Assembly (NCBI GenBank): GCA_947381875.1
Contig: CANCXY010000220.1
Span: forward strand, 1 to 5,708
Source: an uncultured Clostridia bacterium
GTDB taxonomy: Bacteria; Bacillota; Clostridia; Oscillospirales; Ruminococcaceae
DNA: 5,708 bases
Direction: 5' to 3'
Translations under genes and position numbers: made by a program
Shown: piece by piece, positions 1 to 3,974 of the stretch
Layout of the letters: every line of letters begins with the position of its first letter
Position numbering within the stretch: the first letter of the stretch is position 1
The notes under the pieces: generated by a model
What the model was told of the DNA's origin: nothing
Databases searched by the model: none
What the model saw: the letters and a program-made list of their open reading frames with translations, nothing else

Positions 1-14
1 AATAATGACTTCAT
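1..14 (-). CDS. Start of an unidentified gene running off the left edge
   Basis: Only the first four codons and two further bases are present, reading M-K-S-L on the minus strand from an ATG at 14-12. The reason for calling it is the ribosome binding site: the minus strand carries GGAGGAA at 27-21, with 8 bases between GGAGG and the ATG, which is close to ideal. It lies on the same strand as the sigma/anti-sigma operon and starts 132 bases after the anti-sigma stop, so it could be a third operon member or a separately transcribed gene. A Met-Lys-Ser-Leu start would suit a signal peptide, but four residues cannot show that. Function unknown. Confidence 0.45.
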
Positions 15-49
15 TGCAGATTCCTCCGTTTGTTCAGATTTTCTGCAAT
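13..49 (-). promoter_or_regulatory. Inverted repeat enclosing the RBS and start codon of the left-edge gene
   Basis: ATTGCAGA at 13-20 and TCTGCAAT at 42-49 form a perfect 8-bp inverted repeat with a 21-base loop. In the minus-strand transcript the downstream arm includes the first two bases of the ATG (14-13), and the loop holds the GGAGG Shine-Dalgarno sequence (27-23). Such a hairpin could dampen initiation of the left-edge gene. A palindromic operator for a dimeric repressor is equally possible. The repeat is seen directly; the function is inference. Confidence 0.35.
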
Positions 50-82
50 ACACCGTATCGACTGTCTCTACTACATTTTTTG

Positions 83-131
83 AAACCATCGTTACGGAAC
101 CTCATTATGTGCGGACGTTCCCGGTTTTTTT
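83..131 (+). terminator. Weak terminator-like hairpin with T-run, plus-strand orientation
   Basis: GGAAC (96-100) pairs with GTTCC (117-121), and an outer AAACC (83-87) can pair with GGTTT (123-127). A run of seven T follows at 125-131. The T-run orientation suits plus-strand transcription, yet no plus-strand gene precedes it here. For the sigma/anti-sigma operon arriving from the right, the stem is not followed by a U-tract, so termination in that direction would be poor. The inner stem is only 5 bp with a 16-base loop. Confidence 0.25.
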
Positions 132-146
132 ATCCATGTTTTTCAT

Positions 147-1655
147 TCATTTCCAGCGGTAAGGCGTTTCGACAACATACTCCTCCCGCAAGGCGGGGAC
201 ATACGCATAGGTGACATACTTGTAATCTTCTATCTCTCCATCATCAAACGGAGGCACGGAACCGTCGGGCGTGTCGATGAGAAAGACGTAAACCGGCTGG
301 ACGATTTCCGACAGGTCACTCGTATGATAGGCCAGTTCCCAATGCAGGATATTGACCGCCTCGCCGTCATACCCACCAGGTTCATCGCCGCCAATCCACG
401 CGCCGCCATCAAAAAGTACCTGCTTAGCCTCGTCCAGTGTGCGCAGACTGCCTACGCCGATCTCCTCCGGCGGCACAGTGTAATCGACGACAAAAAGGGT
501 GTTGTCCTCTTGTTTTACTGCAAGCTTGATCTGCTTGAACGTATAGTTATATAGCCGCGTCTCAAGAGTGTCGTCCGGCTCCCCGGCCTCGTACCAGAAG
601 CTGTCGCTGCTGTAATCCTTATAATAAGAGTAATTGCCAGTCGTTTCCAGTGCAGGGTTTTCCAGCGGCTGGAGCTTTGCGCCGTAGTTATCGTAGTAGT
701 ACCGCAGCAGTTCTTCGCCCGCAAGACCCGCGGGCGCTTCCATCAGTGCATCATCTTCGGCGTCGCTTGCAGCATTGGCATAGCTGTAATAATGCACATC
801 ATAGTGCTTGAACGAGAGCGAAAGCCAGTTTTCCGTGTCAACAAACGCATGGGGCACCCGCCAGGGCACACCTGCGTCTAAAGCATCCTGCGGAATCGTC
901 TCAGCATCGAATCCCTCCCGCTCCTCTACAACTGTTTCCCCCAGGATAGACGCGGTATTGGCCAGCACGTCGTACATTTCCCCGCTGTCGGTCATTGTGC
1001 GGTAGACGGGCAGCGCCGTGGGCATATCCTCGGCGGGCAGGTCGAGCGTAGGGTTACTGCCCGCAAGCTCGGCGGCGTCCGGTGTTTTCACGATAAAGCC
1101 TCCCATGCCCCCCATCCCCTCAACCAAATGCGTAAAGGGAAACTGTGTGCTGCCGTCGGCGGGGAGCGTCACTTCCAGATCGCTGTGCGTGACAGGCCCG
1201 CGTATAATCGCGCAGCCAACATCCCCATTCCCCTCCGCTGACTGCGCGGGCGCGCTGGGGCCGTCTGCTATTTCCTGCGTGCTCCTGGTGCTGGCGCTGG
1301 CCACAGACGACGACTCCTCTCCATCCCCCGCCCTGGCGGGCGCGCCGTTGGACAACGTAAAGGGGGCGGCGGCCGTGCCCTTTTGCTGGGGCATCATCGA
1401 CGAACCGTCCGCGCTGCCGCAGCCGCGCAGTGTCGTAAGCGGCACAATGGCGATGGCCAGCACCGCCGCCACGGGCAGCGCCGCACGCCGCAGCTTCGTC
1501 AGGAACGGCACGGCCCGCTTTTCTTCCCACGGGGCGTCCGGCGGGGGCGCGCCCCGTTCTTCCTCGATTGCGCGCATCTTGCGCAGGGTATCCTCTTTCC
1601 ACGCGCTGCCTGGGGCCAGTTTTCCGAGCGCCGCGCGGTAATCGTCTTTATACAT
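147..1655 (-). CDS. Membrane-anchored anti-sigma factor / sensor paired with the ECF sigma factor
   Basis: The 502-residue protein probably binds and holds the sigma factor at the membrane until an envelope signal releases it. Residues 1-55 form a charged cytoplasmic region with Y-R-A-A-L near the start and W-K-E-D-T-L-R-K-M-R around 19-28, a style common at the N-terminus of clostridial anti-sigma proteins. It has no His or Cys, so it is not a zinc anti-sigma domain. Residues 58-76 are one hydrophobic transmembrane segment preceded by K-L-R-R. Residues 81-150 are a Ser/Ala/Pro/Gly-rich linker. Residues 155-502 form a large extracytoplasmic domain with A-L-P-V-Y-R at 214-219, a Tyr-rich stretch (315-355), and a C-terminal part containing H-W-E-L-A-Y and Q-P-V-Y-V-F. 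The start is ATG 1655, because the RBS spacing fits it; a TTG six bases upstream would touch the RBS. The gene overlaps the sigma stop by 8 bases, implying translational coupling. The signal sensed cannot be read from the sequence. Confidence 0.85.
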   Translation of the reverse strand: MYKDDYRAALGKLAPGSAWKEDTLRKMRAIEEERGAPPPDAPWEEKRAVPFLTKLRRAALPVAAVLAIAIVPLTTLRGCGSADGSSMMPQQKGTAAAPFTLSNGAPARAGDGEESSSVASASTRSTQEIADGPSAPAQSAEGNGDVGCAIIRGPVTHSDLEVTLPADGSTQFPFTHLVEGMGGMGGFIVKTPDAAELAGSNPTLDLPAEDMPTALPVYRTMTDSGEMYDVLANTASILGETVVEEREGFDAETIPQDALDAGVPWRVPHAFVDTENWLSLSFKHYDVHYYSYANAASDAEDDALMEAPAGLAGEELLRYYYDNYGAKLQPLENPALETTGNYSYYKDYSSDSFWYEAGEPDDTLETRLYNYTFKQIKLAVKQEDNTLFVVDYTVPPEEIGVGSLRTLDEAKQVLFDGGAWIGGDEPGGYDGEAVNILHWELAYHTSDLSEIVQPVYVFLIDTPDGSVPPFDDGEIEDYKYVTYAYVPALREEYVVETPYRWK

Positions 1656-2139
1656 CGTCAAACTCCCCCTTCAAGGCAGTTTTCAAGAGCTTGCGCGCAC
1701 GGGAAAGCTGGGAAAGCACCGTGTTGCGCGGGATGGACAGCATAGACGCGATCTCGTCCGTCGCGTAGCCCTCGATGTAATATAAGTATATGACCTGCCG
1801 GTACTTTTTGGGCAGGCGGTTCACGGCGTCCACCACGGCCAGTTCATCCGCCGTGAAGGACGCCGCCGGGAAATCCTCCTCCAATGCCGTCGTCTTTTTC
1901 TGCCAAGCGCTGCGGAAAAAGCTTTTGCAGCGGTTGATCGTCACGCGCAGCATCCACGCCTTTTCGTGCGCGGCGCTCTCGAACGCGGGGCGCGCCTTGA
2001 CATAACTCAGAAATACATCCTGGGCGATGTCCTCGGCGTCCTCGCGGTTCTTGACCATCGTATACGCGGCGTTGAAAACGGTGGCGGCGTAGCGTTCCAG
2101 CACCTCCTCGGCGCTTGCGCATACAGCAGCGTCGTTCAT
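1648..2139 (-). CDS. ECF-type RNA polymerase sigma factor (sigma-70 family)
   Basis: This 163-residue protein has the normal size and two-domain layout of an extracytoplasmic-function sigma factor, which directs RNA polymerase to a small regulon. Region 2 spans about residues 14-80, with the core-binding segment D-A-E-D-I-A-Q-D-V-F (34-43) and the -10-recognising segment around E-K-A-W-M-L-R-V-T-I-N-R-C (59-71). A short linker (80-100) leads to region 4 (102-155), with R-L-P-K-K-Y-R-Q-V-I at 108-117 and a helix-turn-helix across 126-152 (A-T-D-E-I-A-S-M-L-S-I, then S-Q-L-S-R-A-R). Regions 1 and 3 are absent, as expected. The ATG at 2139 was chosen because AAAGGGGGAA lies 7 bases upstream; the frame is open further upstream but reads GC-rich leader with no sigma similarity. 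Its last 8 bases overlap the anti-sigma gene. The exact ECF subgroup cannot be assigned by eye. Confidence 0.95.
   Translation of the reverse strand: MNDAAVCASAEEVLERYAATVFNAAYTMVKNREDAEDIAQDVFLSYVKARPAFESAAHEKAWMLRVTINRCKSFFRSAWQKKTTALEEDFPAASFTADELAVVDAVNRLPKKYRQVIYLYYIEGYATDEIASMLSIPRNTVLSQLSRARKLLKTALKGEFDDV
1663..1671 (-). promoter_or_regulatory. Ribosome binding site that fixes the anti-sigma start
   Basis: The minus strand reads AAGGGGGAG from 1671 to 1663, inside the 3' end of the sigma gene. It leaves 7 bases before the ATG at 1655 but only 1 base before the in-frame TTG at 1661-1659, so ATG is the working start. The same purine-run style (AAAGGGGGAA) precedes the sigma gene. Confidence 0.7.
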
Positions 2140-2154
2140 AGTCGTTCCCCCTTT

Positions 2155-2178
2155 GCGGCGGGCCGTCAACCCCGCCGC
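2155..2178 (-). promoter_or_regulatory. Strong GC hairpin directly upstream of the sigma-factor RBS
   Basis: GCGGCGGG (2155-2162) and CCCGCCGC (2171-2178) are a perfect 8-bp, all-GC inverted repeat with an 8-base loop. In the sigma transcript the hairpin ends right against the AAAGGGGGAA Shine-Dalgarno sequence (2154-2145). It could keep the RBS single-stranded, hinder ribosome loading, or form part of a larger leader fold. There is no U-tract, so it is not a simple terminator. The structure is seen; the role is inference. Confidence 0.45.
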
Positions 2179-2197
2179 ACCCTGCGGGAACCCCGCG

Positions 2198-2223
2198 CCG
2201 CCCGATGGGGGAACAGCGGGCGG
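2198..2223 (-). promoter_or_regulatory. Second GC stem-loop in the sigma operon leader
   Basis: CCGCCCG (2198-2204) pairs with CGGGCGG (2217-2223) around a 12-base loop. With the hairpin at 2155-2178 it makes most of the predicted leader between the candidate promoter and the sigma RBS structured. In such a GC-rich stretch short inverted repeats also arise by chance, so this one is less secure. Confidence 0.3.
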
Positions 2224-2253
2224 GCGCCGGGATTCCCTGACGCGTCTGCCCTT

Positions 2254-2282
2254 TATACGCCCCACCGAAAGGAAATATTGCA
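2254..2282 (-). promoter_or_regulatory. Candidate ECF-type promoter of the sigma/anti-sigma operon
   Basis: On the minus strand TGCAAT (2282-2277) is followed after 17 bases by CGTATA (2259-2254). This resembles the ECF promoter pattern with an AA-containing -35 element and a CGT -10 element (Bacillus SigW, for example, uses TGAAAC and CGTA with similar spacing). It lies upstream of the sigma gene, so the factor may activate its own operon, a common ECF arrangement. Transcription would start near 2247 and give a leader of about 108 bases. A SigA reading of TATAAA as a -10 is possible, but no good -35 partners it. Confidence 0.4.
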
Positions 2283-2310
2283 TTTTTTTGAAAATCGGTA
2301 AAATTTGTAC

Positions 2311-2339
2311 TGGACAAAGGGGAAAAAGTATGCTATACT
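2311..2339 (+). promoter_or_regulatory. Housekeeping (SigA-type) promoter of the tRNA gene
   Basis: TGGACA (2311-2316, five of six consensus bases) and TATACT (2334-2339, five of six) are separated by exactly 17 bases. TGC just before the -10 makes it an extended -10 element. An A/T-rich tract at 2272-2308 could act as an UP element. Initiation near 2346 would leave a tRNA 5' leader of only about five bases. It diverges from the candidate sigma-operon promoter. Confidence 0.85.
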
Positions 2340-2350
2340 AAGGGTGTTGT

Positions 2351-2427
2351 GGAGGCGTAGCTCAGCTGGTTAGAGCGTTCGGTTCACATCCGAGAGGTCG
2401 CGGGTTCGAGCCCCTCCGTCTCCACCA
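2351..2427 (+). tRNA. tRNA-Val, anticodon CAC
   Basis: The 77 bases fold as a complete cloverleaf with encoded CCA (2425-2427). The acceptor stem is 2351-2357 with 2417-2423 (one G-U). The D stem is GCTC (2360-2363) with GAGC (2373-2376). The anticodon stem is 2378-2382 with 2390-2394, and the loop TTCACAT (2383-2389) gives anticodon CAC (2385-2387), which reads valine codon GUG. The variable loop is AGGTC, and the T arm is GCGGG, TTCGAGC, CCCTC (2400-2416). Two imperfections are visible: a U-G pair closing the anticodon stem (2378/2394) and a C-U mismatch in the T stem (2401/2415). Everything else looks functional, with a strong promoter before it and a terminator after it. Confidence 0.95.
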
Positions 2428-2432
2428 AGCGT

Positions 2433-2481
2433 AAAAGCCGCGGGAACAGGGATTTTTTCTGTGTTCCTGTGGCTTTTGGTT
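2433..2481 (+). terminator. Rho-independent terminator of the tRNA transcript
   Basis: The arms 2433-2448 and 2462-2477 pair over 16 bp, including two G-U pairs, with a 13-base loop. The stem ends in A-rich and T-rich halves (AAAAGCC with GGCTTTT), so the U-tract forms its base and the sequence continues TTTTGGTTT. The A/T symmetry means it could also stop minus-strand transcription. Read-through of it would be one way to express the genes downstream. Confidence 0.85.
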
Positions 2482-2531
2482 TATCTGCGGGAGCGGAAAG
2501 TCGTCTGTTTGCTGGAAAGCGGGGGATAAAA

Positions 2532-2639
2532 ATGTCCAATAATGGCTGGGATTCCATTGAGGAAGTTACGCCGGATGAAATCGACCTGAAAATAATCCAG
2601 GAAATCCAGAATGACCCTGACTGCCATATTTTTGAATAA
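2532..2639 (+). CDS. Small acidic protein of 35 residues upstream of the Uma2 pair
   Basis: This short frame starts at ATG 2532 and ends at TAA 2637-2639. It reads M-S-N-N-G-W-D-S-I-E-E-V-T-P-D-E-I-D-L, then K-I-I-Q-E-I-Q-N-D-P-D-C-H-I-F-E. It is strongly acidic, with a likely amphipathic helix around D-E-I-D-L-K-I-I-Q-E-I and no membrane segment. GGGGG at 2521-2525 sits six bases before the ATG and resembles the RBS of the sigma gene, though it is less convincing than those of the two Uma2 genes. It ends 48 bases before the first Uma2 gene on the same strand, so co-transcription is likely. I do not recognise a family. It could be a small partner or antitoxin-like protein, the remnant of the C-terminal end of a longer gene, or a chance frame. 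The protein-like composition and RBS favour a real gene. Confidence 0.5.
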   Translation: MSNNGWDSIEEVTPDEIDLKIIQEIQNDPDCHIFE

Positions 2640-2655
2640 GAACCGCCCTTCCGTC

Positions 2656-2678
2656 GGGCAAGGAAAAACAGAAGGAGG
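2656..2678 (+). repeat. Leader repeat copy 1, upstream of the first Uma2 gene
   Basis: A 23-base stretch from GGGCAAGG through ACAGAAGGAGG recurs at 3272-3292 upstream of the second Uma2 gene with two bases missing. It includes the strong Shine-Dalgarno AGAAGGAGG and ends 9 bases before the ATG at 2688. Repetition of the leader bases upstream of the RBS, beyond the RBS itself, indicates that the leader was duplicated together with the gene. Confidence 0.6.
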
Positions 2679-2687
2679 CTTTTCAAT

Positions 2688-3269
2688 ATGTCAGATACCC
2701 TTGCTTATCAAACCGGGTACGAGGAAGAATACCGCAGCGAGCTGCTGAACGGTATCCCTGTAATGATGGCCCCCGCATCTTCCACGCACACGTATGTTTC
2801 TGATAATATCCTGCACTGCTTTAAGAGCTATCTGAAAGGCAGGCAGTGCGTCCCCTTTGGGGATAACCTTCTTGTCCACCTGACGGAAAACGACCAGTTT
2901 ATCCCCGATGTTATGGTCGTTTGTGACCGGCGCAAAATACGGCTGGACGGTATCTACGGCGCGCCGGATCTGGTTGTGGAAGTGCTTTCCCCCAGTACCG
3001 CAAGGAATGATAAAGGCTACAAGCGAAACGCCTATGAGAGCGGCGGTGTGCGGGAATACTGGATCGTAGACACTTCCCACAGGTCGATCGAGGTCTATAT
3101 TCTGGAAAATGGGCGTTTCGTTCTTGATAACCTCTATACGCTTTATTCTGAAGAAGCGCTTTCCCGAATGACGGAGGATGAGAAAGCGGCGGTATCTACT
3201 GAACTCAAATGCCATCTGTTCAGTGATTTGATGATTCCGCTGGAGGATATTTTCATCGGCCTTTTTTAA
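2688..3269 (+). CDS. Uma2-family PD-(D/E)XK nuclease-like protein, copy A
   Basis: The 193-residue product fits the usual 180-200 residues of the Uma2 family (formerly DUF820), which has a restriction-endonuclease-like fold but an unsettled cellular role. The family core is plain: I-P-D-V at 72-75, G-A-P-D-L-V-V-E-V-L-S-P-S-T at 91-104, then D-K-G-Y-K (108-112) and G-V-R-E-Y-W-I-V-D (120-128). D74, D94, E98 and K112 are the candidate metal-binding and catalytic residues, and all are present, so the fold looks active. The N-terminal Y-R-S-E-L-L-N-G is also typical. There is no signal peptide or membrane segment, so it should be cytoplasmic. Start choice rests on a perfect AGAAGGAGG site 9 bases upstream. 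The next Uma2 copy begins 32 bases after the stop. DNA cleavage and substrate are not shown by the sequence. Confidence 0.92.
   Translation: MSDTLAYQTGYEEEYRSELLNGIPVMMAPASSTHTYVSDNILHCFKSYLKGRQCVPFGDNLLVHLTENDQFIPDVMVVCDRRKIRLDGIYGAPDLVVEVLSPSTARNDKGYKRNAYESGGVREYWIVDTSHRSIEVYILENGRFVLDNLYTLYSEEALSRMTEDEKAAVSTELKCHLFSDLMIPLEDIFIGLF
3043..3067 (+). repeat. Exact 25-bp block shared by the two Uma2 genes (copy 1)
   Basis: These 25 bases are identical to 3660-3684 in the second gene and encode the conserved G-V-R-E-Y-W-I-V motif. Synonymous positions are identical too, while flanking sequence has diverged. That fits either strong local constraint or a short gene-conversion tract between the tandem copies. 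Confidence 0.75.
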
Positions 3270-3271
3270 CT

Positions 3272-3292
3272 GGGCAAGAAAACAGAAGGAGG
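3272..3292 (+). repeat. Leader repeat copy 2, upstream of the second Uma2 gene
   Basis: This 21-base sequence, GGGCAAGAA through AGAAGGAGG, matches 2656-2678 apart from two missing bases. It lies in the 32-base gap between the Uma2 genes and provides the second gene's Shine-Dalgarno site, 9 bases before the ATG at 3302. Confidence 0.6.
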
Positions 3293-3301
3293 TTTGCTAT
3301 T

Positions 3302-3880
3302 ATGGAAAATAATCTGGCTTCTCAATATGAGTACAAAGAAAAATACCGAAGTGAAATGCTGGATGGCGCAATCGTCCTTATGGCCCCGCGCCCGGCTACA
3401 AAACACAACCGTATCCTATTCAATATCGCATATGTTTTTGAAACATATTTGCGCGGTAAAACCTGCACCACCTTTCCTGACGGAACCGATGTATTTCTTA
3501 CGGAAAAAGATCGTGTGATACCTGATGTAACGATCGTGTGCAATAAAGATAGTATCAAAGACGACGGCATCCACGGCGCGCCTGACCTCATTGTGGAAGT
3601 CCTTTCCCCAGGTACACGCAAGCGGGATATGGGCTACAAAAAAGGCCTGTACGAGCGCTGCGGTGTGCGGGAATACTGGATCGTGAACCCCGAAAGCCGC
3701 TCTGTTGACGTGTATCTGCTGAAAGACGGTAAATTTGCCCTGGATGAGGTTTATGAAAAATTCCCGGACTACGTCGTCTTTGAACCCGGCGAACGGGAAA
3801 CCTATAAAGACAGCATCCCCGTCTCTTTGTATGATGATTTCTCGGTATCTTTAGACGATATTCTTTATAATGTATCCTGA
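3302..3880 (+). CDS. Uma2-family PD-(D/E)XK nuclease-like protein, copy B
   Basis: This 192-residue protein is a diverged paralogue of the preceding gene, aligning with it almost end to end. The family signature is intact: I-P-D-V at 73-76, G-A-P-D-L-I-V-E-V-L-S-P-G-T at 92-105, M-G-Y-K-K (110-114) and G-V-R-E-Y-W-I-V-N. D75, D95, E99 and K113 are the candidate active-site residues. The middle (residues 53-70) and the C-terminal quarter differ most from copy A, which suggests different partners or substrates, or heterodimer formation. The start is supported by AGAAGGAGG 9 bases upstream. Its opening is AT-rich: bases 3301-3360 hold 19 G/C out of 60, against 41 of 60 at 5401-5460 in the hydrolase gene. 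It is probably co-transcribed with copy A. Whether either protein cuts nucleic acid is unknown. Confidence 0.92.
   Translation: MENNLASQYEYKEKYRSEMLDGAIVLMAPRPATKHNRILFNIAYVFETYLRGKTCTTFPDGTDVFLTEKDRVIPDVTIVCNKDSIKDDGIHGAPDLIVEVLSPGTRKRDMGYKKGLYERCGVREYWIVNPESRSVDVYLLKDGKFALDEVYEKFPDYVVFEPGERETYKDSIPVSLYDDFSVSLDDILYNVS
3660..3684 (+). repeat. Exact 25-bp block shared by the two Uma2 genes (copy 2)
   Basis: This is identical to 3043-3067; the first differences are at the bases immediately on either side. It lies over the conserved C-terminal core strand of the Uma2 fold. Confidence 0.75.
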
Positions 3881-3895
3881 TTTTCCGTGTGCGCT

Positions 3896-3923
3896 GGGAC
3901 AGGTCTCAAAAAGGGAATACAAT
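3896..3923 (+). promoter_or_regulatory. Candidate SigA-type promoter for the hydrolase gene
   Basis: GGGACA (3896-3901, four of six bases of TTGACA) and TACAAT (3918-3923, five of six of TATAAT) are 16 bases apart. Initiation would fall near 3930, placing the hairpin 3930-3956 at the very 5' end of the transcript, just before the RBS. The -35 is weak and the spacing one base short, so this is only a candidate, but it is the best one between the Uma2 block and the hydrolase. Confidence 0.35.
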
Positions 3924-3929
3924 CAAATG

Positions 3930-3960
3930 CGCCCCGCGGGCTTCTGCTCCGGGGCGTTTT
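3930..3960 (+). terminator. Terminator-like hairpin abutting the hydrolase RBS
   Basis: CGCCCCG (3930-3936) pairs with CGGGGCG (3950-3956) around a 13-base loop and is followed by TTTT (3957-3960). The very next bases, AAGGAG (3961-3966), are the ribosome binding site of the gene at 3975. It probably ends transcripts from the Uma2 genes, although the T-run is short. Because no promoter fits between it and the RBS, the hydrolase must use read-through (attenuation) or a promoter upstream of the hairpin. Confidence 0.6.
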
Positions 3961-3974
3961 AAGGAGATGGACAT

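Noticed and set aside
5..214. A plus-strand 69-residue frame at the left edge
   Set aside because: It has no RBS or recognisable content, and it crosses the end of the anti-sigma gene on the opposite strand.
1018..1641. A plus-strand frame of 207 residues opposite the anti-sigma gene
   Set aside because: It is low-complexity Ser/Ala/Pro sequence that mirrors the anti-sigma linker and membrane region, with no RBS or domain.
1656..1661. TTG at 1661 as the anti-sigma start
   Set aside because: Only one base would separate it from the AAGGGGGAG site, while the ATG at 1655 has a normal 7-base spacing.
2140..2283. An upstream extension of the sigma factor to about 211 residues
   Set aside because: The extra part is GC-rich leader sequence rich in Arg/Gly/Pro with no sigma similarity, and the ATG at 2139 has a good RBS and gives the usual ECF length.
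2644..2660. A GCCC/GGGC hairpin between the small ORF and the first Uma2 gene
   Set aside because: It has only four pairs with a seven-base loop and no T-run, so it is not distinguishable from chance.
2384..2686. A minus-strand 100-residue frame ending V-E-T-E-G-L-E-P-A-T-S-R-M
   Set aside because: Its end is the antisense translation of the tRNA-Val gene, a well-known annotation artefact, and the rest runs antisense through the terminator and the small ORF.
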